Origin: Ypsolopha sequella
Lineage: Eukaryota > Arthropoda > Insecta > Lepidoptera > Ypsolophidae
Length of the DNA stretch: 64,000 nucleotides
NCBI GenBank assembly: GCA_934047225.1
Contig: OW204001.1
Location: forward strand, 14,864,201 to 14,928,200
Direction: 5' to 3'
Under the pieces are notes generated by a model that was not told the DNA's origin, did no database searches, and was given only the letters and a program-made list of their open reading frames with translations. The translations under genes and the position numbers were made by a program. Each line of letters begins with the position of its first letter. Within the stretch, counting starts at the first letter, position 1. Positions 1-11,500 of the stretch are shown here, piece by piece.

Positions 1-1859
1 GTGTCAAAGGCTTTTTTTAAGTCTAAAAATATGCCTAGACATTTCTGCTTCTTATCAAGTTGAGTAGAGACGTGATCTGCCAGCTGTGTAACACATTTTT
101 CGGTAGATCTGTCAGCTCGGAAACCAAACTGTGTGTTAGCAAGAAGATTATTTTTTTCTAAATAGTTTATAAGCCGAGAGTTTAATATTCGTTCTAATAT
201 TTTTGATAGAGCTGGCAAAATCGAAATAGGTCTGTAGTTACTTATTATTGCCTTGTCACCATCCTTATAAATGGGTCGAATTAGGGAAACTTTAAAAACA
301 TCAGGAAATATGCCACTCTCTAGGCACAAATTGCATATTCTTGTTAACGCGGGAACTATTAGGTTTTTAGCCATTTTGAGAAATTTGGAAGAAATTTTGT
401 CACACCGGTTAGCGCAATCGCTTTTGAGATTTAAAACTAAGGATTCTATTTCCGCTTCATGTGTAGGCAAAAGAACCATAGATTTAGAAACGGTTGGAGG
501 AAGTGTTTTATTTATGTTTGCACTACTATTATTGTTGGTAGTAATAACCTGGGCCAGCGTCTCACCAACAGAAGCAAAGTAATCATTAGCAGAATTCACA
601 GAATTTTGTGGGTTTGATTTAGCTTTTAACAACTCTATCGGCTCTGAGCTTACCCTTTTTGTAGCGGTTATATTTTTTATAACTTTCCATGTACTTTTAC
701 TGTCTTTTGAGGCACGTTCTAGTTCAGATCGCTCATGGACAATTTTAAGCCTTTTTAGCAATTTTGTACAGAAGTTTCTGTACCTAAGGTAAGATTGTTT
801 CAAAATGTCATTATTGGGTGTCTTTTTTAAGTTATAGTGCATCTTGTCTCTGTTTCTGATACATTTTAAGAGACCCTGGGTAATCCAGGGCTTAATCGTT
901 CGCTTTTTGCTTGGAATAACGATATTTTGCGTATTTTTAGTGATTGCCTCAGATATTATTTTTACAAACTTCTCAGCAGCAGTGTTAGGGTCGGTATCTG
1001 TCATAATTGGAGAAAAGTCTGAGCACTCCAGTGAAGCTAGAGCACCTTGAAAATCAGTTTTCAGAAAAGTTTGCTTGGTCTTATTGATAAACTGTTTGCT
1101 TAGGGCAAGAAAAACCGCATTGTGATCCGTGATGGGACTGTTCAGGACAGCAACAGAAGCAGTGGCAAATGTGTTCGAGGACAGGAGAACATGATCAAGG
1201 CAGTTGTCAAAACGAGTTGGTAATGTATGGGCAGGCAGGAAACCGATTTCACCTATAAAATCCAGATAACTACAGCTGTGTCTGTCTTTATCTCTAGATT
1301 TTGGCTCTATGTTAATATTAATATCTCCACAGATTGCTTTTGTCTTAAATGAACTAAGAGTTGGTACTACAGCTTGAATGGATTTAAAAAAAGCGTTAAT
1401 CTCTGTCATTTTCTTATATGAAGGAGATCTGTATATTCCTATAATTGCCAATTCATCTTTTATTTTAACGATTAGACAGTTCCCCCCTTCAAATGTAGGT
1501 TCCTCAATTTCACATATGATACCGTGTTTTATATAAATTACCACACCATCATTTTGAATGTGATTATGTTTTGTAGAGAAAACTGAAAAACCATTAAGTA
1601 AAGGTGGCGGCTTGTGTATACGTAATTGACATTCAGTCAGTATTAATATGTCACATTCAAATTGCAGTCTAGATAAAAATACCTCAAATTTACAAAAGTT
1701 CGCGTAGATGCTTCTCACGTTTTGAGTGATAATTCGGAAATTGGCAGTAGACCTTTCAAAAATATTATGGCAATCTTCTGGGTCACATATTACCGAAGAA
1801 GCTACTGAGATAGAGTCTATTTCATTATTAATTAAGTTTTGACTAGTATAGTATTTACA
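1..1859 (-). mobile_element. Non-LTR retrotransposon (jockey/CR1-like) fragment, endonuclease plus reverse transcriptase
   Basis: I translated the minus strand line by line. One frame is open from 1859 to the window edge with no stop. It starts with an endonuclease core (TQNVRSI, then LTEC, GIYRSPS, GDIN, LDHVLL and SPITDHNA). A linker follows (W at KPWITQGLL), then the RT start (SLIRPIYKDGD, NYRPISILPALSKILE, FGFRADRST and motif A FLDLKKAFDT at the window edge). These are the endonuclease/exonuclease/phosphatase fold and RT of jockey/CR1-type LINEs, which nick target DNA and copy their RNA into it. No start codon is present. The frame stops dead at the palindrome beginning at 1850, so ORF1 and the first part of the endonuclease are lost or displaced. 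The lack of frame damage suggests a fairly young insertion. Exact clade not determined. Confidence 0.9.
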
Positions 1860-2195
1860 TCAACTTGGTTTTTTTTTTTTTAATTCATATCCAATACCAA
1901 TTTATTTGCTTAAAACGTCAAATCAGTAGGGAAATCATTCACTCAATAGTTTGATATTGGCTTGAAGCTGATAGGCATTAAAATTGAATCACGCGGTACG
2001 GCGGAAAGATATATTGGTTTCAAACGTCAAAATGAAGCGGATGTTGATGTAAATGAGAGTTACGCGGTCGACCCGCAGCTTCAAGCCAATATCAAACTAT
2101 TGAGTGAATGATTTCCCTACTGATTTGACGTTTTAAGCAAATAAATTGGTATTGGATATGAATTAAAAAAAAAAAACCAAGTTGATGTAAATACT
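1850..2195. mobile_element. Foldback/MITE with about 125 bp inverted arms
   Basis: The left arm (1850-1974, beginning agtatttacatcaacttgg) is repeated inverted at 2072-2195, including the T11-13/A12 run. The 95 bp spacer holds a piece ending ttacgcggtcgacccgcag, which recurs near 5030 and 51060. No clear target duplication was found. It interrupts the LINE to its left. Confidence 0.75.
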
Positions 2196-2269
2196 TAACT
2201 GTCAAATGAACGTGGGGGCAAAAGAGCTCTCAACATCAGCGAGAAAGTATCATAATAATCACTATTTCT

Positions 2270-2978
2270 GACTTTCTGTTATTTTCTCAACAATTACAGG
2301 GTTTGGTAACTCTTTCTGCGTACCTAGGTATTCCCTTTCGTTCCTTGGTTTCGTGTTTTTCAGGTATCGGACACGGAAAGGCGAGAGCATATTTTTGGCT
2401 GCAGCAGCGGAGGAACGCTTAAAAAATCGGGAAAGAATCGAACGAAGGATGCAAAGCAAAGAGAGAGATTAATGCAGGCCCATGCTTCTACCGGAGATAT
2501 CGTTTACACAAAACTTTCGCTTTTCCAAGGCCAATTTCACGACGCTTTACGAGGACTTGATGCCACTTTTGGGAACTTCTCAAAGAAAGACTGCAGTGCA
2601 TCCAGAAATCAAGGTTACAAATTAAAACAAATCAACAAAATTTTAATAATCATTGCAATATTCTGGCAGCCCTGCAAATGTATGCCAGTGGTGGTTACCA
2701 TTAACAACTCCCTTAATGCAATGGTGATATGTGATGCAGATACTGCACGTTGATGCATCTTTTGGCGGTCAGTCATGATTGCCATATCTGGAACTCCAGT
2801 GATGTGCAAGTACACATGGAGTCTGCATGATGAAGGGCAGACAGTTTGGTTTTTGGGTGATTCTGGGTATGCACAGCGTCCATGGATGATGGTACCAATC
2901 CTGAATGCGACTGCCAACTCTCCAGAAGAATACTACACCAGCCGGCATACCAGTACTCGGAATGTGATTGAGCGATAA
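2270..2978 (+). pseudogene. Harbinger (HARBI1-type) transposase remnant
   Basis: Broken pieces of a DDE_Tnp_4 nuclease can be read in order. About 2480-2615 gives FRFSKANFTTLYEDLMPLL then KTAVHPEIK. After a short non-coding gap, about 2655-2695 gives LAALQMYASGG, and 2725-2978 gives VICDAD, VDASFGG, HDCHIWNSS, GDSGYAQRPWMM, NSPEEYYTSRH and STRNVIER. The wording DSGY-RPW and N-SPEE-Y--RH-RTR--IER is the signature of HARBI1 transposases, which cut and paste PIF/Harbinger elements at TWA targets. Frames change between pieces and a large part between the ALQMYASGG and ICDAD blocks is missing, so it cannot be functional. The opposite-strand Myb-like frame at 4169-4381 is probably its partner. Confidence 0.85.
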
Positions 2979-3489
2979 TTATAATTAAATGCTAATCCAA
3001 ATCTGCATCCTAGCATCTAGTCTAGACATTCTAGTTTTAAAATATTTTCATAAATCTGTTCCTTGTGTTTTCGGTACAGTTACACGGTAATTGAACCTGG
3101 CGAAATTTTTCGTATTCCACTATGCCAAAACTACAATTTCTGGAATTGATGTATATCTATTATTATTATATATAAGTATATTTGAATATCTATTATTTTC
3201 CCATTAACAGGCTAAAACATAGTTTGTTTATGATGTACCTACCTAACCATAAGTTTCAGTCGACTGATGAGGGCATCAAATAGACTGAAATATATCCTAA
3301 GACCATGGTAATTTTGTTTTTCTCATTTTTTGAGTAGTAAATAAAAAGCTAATGTACACACAAAACAAAATATATTAAAATAAGGTAAACAGGGTATAAA
3401 AGAAAACACTACAACAATGACTGAAATAGCATGTTGCAGTAAAAATATATGTGTCCAAGATGAGTGACTCTACTGTTTGGTTGAGGAAA

Positions 3490-4400
3490 CATCATTATAT
3501 TCTCTCAAGCAACTGTGCTATTTGAGTTGTACTGTTCTAGTGTTTTCTGATACAGCAGCAGAAACACTGCTCAACGCTGCAGCCGCTTGCTCCTCTGCAG
3601 TCACCCTGCGCTCCTCAATTTGCAGGGCCCACCGGGGTGCCATGGGTTCAACTGCAAAAAAAAAACAATGTCATCGATACATACCTACATGTTACATCTT
3701 TGGACTGACCGACTTCACTTTATCTGAATGTTAGCAAAAACTAAGCAAATGTATAATAACTCACTCCTTGACTTCTCAGTGGTTGCGCCAGGAGCAGGGG
3801 CTCTAGTTGGCGGCACTGCTGCTGTGCTCGGTTAAACTGTAAATAAAAACAATGTTATTGATACATATCTACATGTACGTTTTATGTGAGGCCACATGTT
3901 ACATGTTGGACTGGCTGACTTCACTTTATCAGAATATAAGCAAATGGATTAAAACTCACACTCCCATTGGAGGCTAGGGGCTCTAGGAGGTGGCGGCACT
4001 GCTGATGGGGTTGGCGAAGCCTCCACAGGTTCTGGCAGGCGGGCTCAAAGGTTTCCTCAGGAACTCTGGCAGCTCGAGCGGTGATGGTTTTGAGCATCCC
4101 ACATGCAGTTAAACGACAAAATATTAGTTTTGTGACCAAGTAAATACAACAAAGACAAATCACAACCATCAACATTTTGACAAAATATTAAAATACTGCC
4201 TTTTCCAATTACTCACATATTTCCATTTCACGCTTGTTTTTGTGGTACCAACCCCCATAGCATTCAGTCGTGCCGCCAACGTTTCCCACTGAGACTTGGC
4301 TTGGTGCTTCGCATGTGGCCCACTGTTAGTTAACTTCCCAACAGCCAAGTCTCGGTGGTCCTCCATAAATCCCATCAGCATCTACAGCTGCTAGGGGGAA
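3490..4400 (-). pseudogene. Harbinger second ORF: Myb/SANT-like DNA-binding protein remnant
   Basis: On the minus strand, 4381-4169 encodes MGFMEDHRDLAVGKLTN, then QWETLAARLNAMG, then VKWKYVSNWK. That W-spaced pattern (W, then V-W-K--W) matches the Myb/SANT-like or zeste-like domain that Harbinger elements use to bring transposase to DNA. Downstream on the same strand are GT/AG-flanked segments: about 4110-3960, proline-rich, and about 3665-3500, containing APRWALQIEERRVTAEEQ, likely an amphipathic helix. These look like further exons of the same gene. It faces the transposase remnant tail to tail. Function is inferred from the family; the exon structure is approximate. Confidence 0.65.
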
Positions 4401-4939
4401 GTTTGCTTGTGCGCTGGCATTCTGAAACATGGGTATCATTTGAATCTTGATGCACTGCATTATGTTGAAAATTTTGATTTTCCCACAGATTTCAATCAGT
4501 CAATCAATAAAAGCCGTTTCATCTGGCTTCCTTTAAAGTGACTGCGCATATTAGTTCCGCCAATATCTTGTTTTATGAGATTATATAGAAGAAAATCATA
4601 CTTACTTTTATTTTCTTGTTTGTTTTGCAAAGAAACGACTTGCGACAAGACGTCACGCTTTTTAATTTTCCTACTTTAGGAAAGGCAAAGAGGCTTTTTA
4701 ACCATACAGCCTTAACAACTTTGTCATTTGCGTTTTGTTATTCATTTTTCATCTCTCATTTATCATGTTACGTTAAGATTTTGAAAAGAAAACAGTAAAA
4801 TTTTAATATAAAAGTGTCACACTCATTTAATAAATGCTTGTTTCTATATTTTGCCTCTTACTTAGCTTACTTCAAAAAATCTCAACGGATCACTACATTG
4901 AATAAACGAAACGCGGATTTTAGTTCATTCACGAAGCTG

Positions 4940-5060
4940 ATGTTGATGAAAATTTTTACACAATATGCCGTAATCAAGTTGAGGCTTTTGCTATTTTCAT
5001 CAACATCAAGTTGATGACGATGAAAATGAGAATTACGCGGTCGACCTGCAGGGCTATTAT
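4940..5060. repeat. Arms of the TACCGCG foldback family
   Basis: The text gatgttgatgaaaat... and its near inverse, ending gaattacgcggtcgacctg, belong to the same arm family seen as full foldbacks at 50913-51075 and 51265-51425. Confidence 0.5.
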
Positions 5061-5412
5061 CGTTATCGCGCTAACACTGACTCGGAATGAATGACCGTTG
5101 ACGCAATAAAATATGGTCTAAGGATAAAATCGTGTATGTCGTCATTCGGAACGCGCTGTGAATGTTGAATACTGATAGCCGTTCATTAATTGAAACTTTC
5201 GTCAGGTTTCAACACTGACAGCAGGATAGCGTATAAAATTTTCAACGCGTGCGACAGAGATGGCATTAGAACCCGTGTCGCGACCCCTAATTTATGAACG
5301 CGGCCTTATGTGTTTATTTATCAGAATCAGAAGTTTAATTCATTTATGTGTTTCTGCAATGGGTGTAAATTAAAACTAGAAAAGTCGAAAGATTTCAGGT
5401 TAATTCTGTAAA

Positions 5413-5518
5413 ATGGAGAAGGATATCTATGAGTATGAGGCGTTCATGCCGGCAAGCAGTAATGAAAGAGAGTCTACTGAACAATTTTTTGTTGTTCAAA
5501 ATGATGGAACACTTTTAA
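5413..5518 (+). CDS. Zinc-finger gene exon 1 (start codon)
   Basis: Encodes residues 1-35 (MEKDIYEYEAFMPASSNERE...) plus one base of codon 36. It ends at a strong donor, a|GTAAGT. The A-rich ATG context and an in-frame upstream TAA fix the start. The left boundary may be off by one base. No TATA box is visible upstream. Confidence 0.8.
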
Positions 5519-8500
5519 GTAAGTTCTCTGCTTAATTTGGATTTGTTGTTTCAAAAAAAGAACGAGCGGTGTCGTGGGAGGTTAGTATTTAGGTTAGGAG
5601 GTTGGTGGGGAGGTTAGGTAAACCCCCCATTAAGTTTCACATCTCGCAAATGATTTGTTTTTTTTTGTTAAGTTCCAACATAATCAGACACCTGATCCTA
5701 AGAATATTGTTTTGAGATATGGTCTAATAAAAGTGGTTTTATATATTTATAATATACCTATACTATTACAAGAGCTGAACCACTAATTATCATGATCTTT
5801 TCTTGTATCAGACTAAGGGACGCTCCGCTACATTAAGCTCTGAATTGACAACCCTTATAACTTTGCCACGTCAATCTGTCTGTCTGTCTGTGTGTTCGCT
5901 TAGCTCAGAGACTTAGTTAGTACTAGAAGGCTAGAATTTGACATGGGTATACATATTAATCACCACTATGAAAATCAACAAAATCACAATCCATTTCATG
6001 GACATTTAGTAGATATAAACCATAACAAAATAAAAATATGATATAAGATTTAATAATGACCGAAAAAGAACCTTATGTACACCTATAAAGGTTCCCAGTC
6101 GACTGCGAATCCCTTTAAAACAAACTTGCCATCGAAGGATTTTTATTTTAATATAAAAGATATTAGTCACAAAGTAATGTTATTAATTAGTTGATGTGTT
6201 AGGTGGGCTTGTTTCTTGTCGCTAATTGATTCGATTTTCAGAGCAATTTTGCTCAATTTTCGTGTTGCTCGTACGAGCTAGCCAGTCAGCCGCCATGTCA
6301 TGGCGTAAATCTTGTCACAAACCCCCTAAGACCAACTGGCGAACATCTGGGGGTTCGCATACCCCACTTTGGTAAACCTTGTATTATACTAATTAAATGT
6401 AGGTATAACAGATACACTTATTACAGGTCAGTTTTTATGTAGTATAAGTAATTCAATAATCTATGTGTATAGGTAATAGTTTAATGTCATAAATAATAAT
6501 ATTGGGAAATATGCAGGAGAATAATAAAGGTTGGGTTTACTTAAATTTAATAAAAAAAATAAAATAAAAATATAGGAATAAGGAATAAATAATATTATAA
6601 ATATATTCAATACATATAATAAATATATGCCTAACTCTGGTCATTCGAGATGTGCAGAGTACTCATTTTATACTTGGTACTCAGCATACTCAGCAATATT
6701 TTTAGTAGGTACTCGTATTCGGCCGAGGAGAATAACTCTGCTTAAGTGAGGAGGAGGTACTCTGTATAAAAATCTTCAATTCTTTTTTCTTTTTGTTTTA
6801 TTATTATTACACACAAACTAATAAAGTTTCTAGTTTTAGGGTTCCGTAGTCAGCAAGGAACCCTTATAGTTTCGCTATGTCCATCTGTCCTCTAAAAAGT
6901 TGTAATTTAGCATTGGTAAGTATACATATTAATCACGCCTGCAAACTGCTAAAATAAAATGTAGAAAAAAAAATTTTGGTGTACATGCAAAGTGGGGAAC
7001 GATTTTTTTTTCTCGTCTGTCCCATGGTGTGGGATGTCGTTGGGTAGGTCGTTCAAAAATGTTGCGGTTGTGTGGAAACCATTTTTCGATTCAGGGATCC
7101 GTTTGCGAAATATTAAGCTTTAAGGTGCACATTTTTGTTAGAGTTAAGTGTCCCCCCCCTGCCAGCTAAACGGTTGCTTTCGGATATGTGAAAAAATTCA
7201 CGGTAGTAGTATGTATAATGACGTTAAAAGGAAAACTATCACAGCTAAGTAGGCTTTACAAGTGAACAAGTACAGATTGCACTTAAGTTTTAGTCCCCTC
7301 AAAACATGGGGCGATTGGCATCGGCAGTAACAAAATGTATGTGCCGTTCTTCAGAAGAGCAACTTCCGAGTAGACTAGAAGTCTGCATATTATGTTAGGC
7401 AACTACGGAACCCTACACTGCGCGTGGCCCGACACGCACTTGGCCGGATTTTCATACCTATGTAAGTATACCTTGAAAATTGGAATTTGAAGTTTTATCA
7501 ATAATTTTCCAGTAAACCGGCCAGTGCAGTACGTTACCCAGCTGGAAGAAGTAAAGGAAGTTCTGGAGAATGTTCAGCATGCCATCTACGATGTGGGTCC
7601 TCAGCAATTTTACGTCAATAATGTCATATCAGTTAGAGGTAGGTATCATTTTTGCGTTTTGCTGACAGAATTAATAGATACTACATGGCTCTATGACATT
7701 TGATAAATATCCATGGACGCCTACAGGATTATTATCAGAGAGGTGCATTTACTTCTCCATTATATGATATATATTTCTTTACAAAGAAATAATAATATTC
7801 CATATAATGATAGGAACAAATGTAAAATAATACGTTTAGGCATTTACATCACGTCAAGATTCACCTGACTATAAGCCATACAATTTTTTTTTTGTTTTAA
7901 TGAATTTTTCTTCAAGACAGGGGCATGCAAGTGCTCCTCTCCTTGCGCCCATGTAAATATCTATGCTTGTGTGTAATATTTACTGTTTACATATATGATT
8001 TTTTTTTCTGTATTACAGATGAACTTGTATTGCCTCAAGATGGTAGCAGCAATGTATATGAGAACAGTTTTCTTTTCCAAGAAACAGGAACAGTGCAGGT
8101 GATAAAGGCCTTTACATACATAATTACAAATTAATTTCTAATAAAATCGATGGAAACAAAGTGCTCTATGTGGGGGGTAAACAATCTGTAAAAATTATCA
8201 ATAATCAATACAAAACTGTGTTTAACTTTAGACAGTGTTTAAATCTATTGTTGTCGTCTTTTCTTTCATATTGTAAAAGAGTGGCAGCAACAGATTTAAA
8301 CACTGTCTAAAGTTAAACACCGTATATTATGTTTTATAGCGTCATCGTCATACATCGCTTTGGATACTCTCAATATTGTTAGAGTGCATTACAAACTAGA
8401 AAAATTATAAATAACAAACAAAGCGATAGATGTCGCTATAAAACATCATCTGAGAACTGTGTATTTCTTAACTGTCTGAAGCAACGACAACATTGTAGCG

Positions 8501-11500
8501 ACGACACATCTGTTCCTTAGAACAAGGCGTGAAATTCACATAACGCCCTCGTGGGTGTCCAATATGTGCACTACTAGCTAGGGTACAAAGTACTTACACA
8601 AATTCAGTGTACAGGTGTGGTGAAAAAAATCAACGGCCCAGGATGAGTAGCTCGGTGGCTGGGTCAGTAGCGCTCTTGTCGAAAAAAGAACTATTCAGAA
8701 TACTTGTTTACTTAAAATTTGTTTCTAATTGATTTTTTCTTGTTTGTTATGCACTCTAATAATCTTTAAAATGGTAAAAAATTCCTGATGTTGAAATTTT
8801 TTAATAGTTTGGCGTAAAATACAGGTCTGAGATTATAAACAACCATATTGTGATAATTAACCAATTGTTGTACTGCGCGACTACTTTACCTAATAGTCTG
8901 CTCACTTGTTATTACTAAAAACCAAAACTTGTATGTAATTAATAAAGTACAAATATGGCAAAGTATGTGGTTTAAGACGTTTATTTCTCATAAAGAACAA
9001 ATACAATGCTCACTTATAATCAGAAGTTTCAGTTATGTATACATATACGGCTAATCCATTGATATCTAACTTTTATTTATAGTAGTTTATGCTACAAGGG
9101 TGAAAAGTAATTTATTGCTCTTACGCCCGTGTATCATACTACGTTTTTCAATGCATAGTGTGAAGAAATAAAACAAATATAATCAAAGAAAACAATTTAA
9201 TTATTAAAGTTGAAAGTTACATTGTTACAATTTTGCTTGTTAATGATTGGCTCAAAAGGATTATCCAGAGCCGTTAAACAGTGGAAAAAAAGTATAACAT
9301 TAACGGTACACAGGAAAGGTTGCAGGTTAGCCAACTTCTCGTAAATTATATAAAAAAAAAAAAAAGCCCTAGAGCAAAATAATCGACTTTCTGTTCGGTT
9401 TTGATGCATAAAAAGTGGGCCTTTACGAGCACTTGCATTGAAAAATATTTAATTGTGTTAGTAAACAGGTTGCGTACAAACTAAGTTAGTAGTACTTCGT
9501 CCACTTATAGTGACATGTTTTAGTACATACTTTTTTAACCGCTTTTTGAAAACATTAATTGATTTTGATGCTTTGACGGTCTTTGGTAATTGATTGTAAA
9601 GTTGAACACCCTCAAACATTAAATTATTCTTCCCATAATTAGTTCGTGGTGATATTGTTTTGAAGTTATTGGCACTTCTTGTATTGTATCTGTGTTGTTG
9701 TTTTGTGATTATTATTTTCGAGTGGGTAGTTTCGCTTATAATTTTATGTAAAAGATAACAAGTTTTATAGGTGTAAATTTGTTTTATGTGCATTAGTTTT
9801 CTTTCTTTATAAATTTTCTCGGTGGGCGTACACCATTTAACGTCCACCTTTCTCGTAATTTCCAGATGAGTGAAACGGTCTCGGTCAATGACATTCAACA
9901 GGGCGACATGGAAGACACTACTGATAATACAAATTTGACTGAGGTACAAATTTTTCTTACTCATAAATTAGGCAAGATTCATGTGTGTATACCCATACGA
10001 TGACTATTTTTCAAGAAATCCTATGTCATTCTGCACATACATACTGAATTACAGTTAAATCCATCCAACAGACTATAATCCTTTAAAAAGGCCACTTTGG
10101 ATGAATCATATTATGATTCTGTTGTAATGCTGTCTCTTTTGCACGCATGAAGAAACTCTGACTCTATCCTACTTTCAAATCATTTCATGATTCACCCAAG
10201 TTGGCCTTTTTAGATCCCCTGATCAGGGTTGGCAACTCGACACCACGGTTGGGTGCTAAACGACATCTCAAATAGTGCTAGATTGCTTTGAATTTCCAAA
10301 AATAGTGCTAAAATTGGTCATTAAATAAAACAATCTATCGCTTTGGATACTCTTAAACATTAATTAGAGTGCATTACAAACTATTGAACATCAATTAAAT
10401 AAAATAAATAAATAAAAAAAAAATTAGAAACAAATTTAAATATAAATAAATTTTAATACAAATATTTTTTTCCCTATTTTTTAAGAATATCTTGGGGAAT
10501 TTCGTATGACCTGACTAGGTCTTGCATGACTGCTAAATAGTGCTAGGTGCTGTGCATAATTTTTCAGTGCTGAATATATGAAAATAGTGCTAGATCTTGC
10601 ACCCAAAGTGCTAAGTTGGCAACACAGAATCTGATCGTAATAGTGCAGCCGTTGTTTATTTTCCATGACCATAAACAAATTCAAACAATAAAATATTTGT
10701 TTATGATATGTGAAAAAAGGGGCGTAAACCGAACGCTTCAATAGGTACTAAGACTAATTAATAGATTCTAATTTAAATATATCATTGCGGTATGGAATCG
10801 CAGAAAGAAAAGAAAATCTGATGTTAGGAGCTCTGAACGGGGACTTGAACCCGGGATAACTGTTAAATAATGAATATTTAACAATACAGCCCAGAAAGAC
10901 GTCTATCGTTCAACATTGTAACAGATCGGACCTCATCTGTTCACGTCTCAATTCACAAATAAATGTTCTTATAATGGACAGGAAGATTGTTGTATGCAAT
11001 CAAATAAATTACGTTTAAATAAATAAAGCAAATTGAAATCGATCGCGTCAAATTACTGATTTTAAATAATAAATACAGTAAACTAAACCTCTGGCCCAAG
11101 CAATCGGTCCAATATTAAATAGATTAAAAACAAACTTTCGATTTCAAACATGATGGTTTCCATTCATGCGTGAACCCTAGCAAACTGTAAGTTATTACAA
11201 TGTAGACGATACGGCGGCACTGGCAGTTGCTGTATACCCATCTCACTCGCTCTTATATCTGTTATCATTTTGTCTCTTTTGGTCGATTTCTTATTGGCGT
11301 CAAAAGGACTGCGAGGTTTTCATAGGAAAATGGATCTTGTAACGATATGCATTAGGTTGACTCCAATAAGGTGTGAATAGAGAGTGTGGTGAGAACGGAA
11401 AGAAGGCAGAGATTGGTGAGAATAGGGAGTACAGAGAGTATGGAGAGTATAAAGAGAAGGAAGAGTATGGAGAGTATGCAGAGAACGGCACCGAGTATAT

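Larger units (their letters stand above)
8099..10916. other. Left part of intron 3, before the giant LTR element
   Basis: Contains a short hairpin element (8218-8320), a palindromic-arm element with a tRNA-like piece (8360-8770), a LINE 3' fragment (9430-9970), a MITE (10082-10213) and a hAT-like element (10224-10627). The rest (10628-10916) shows nothing coding; near 10840 there is an inverted Pol III B-box-like stretch (gggacttgaacccggg). Confidence 0.6.

Noticed and set aside
10790..10916. tRNA gene near 10840
   Set aside because: Only an inverted B-box-like stretch (gggacttgaacccggg); no A box or pairing stem.
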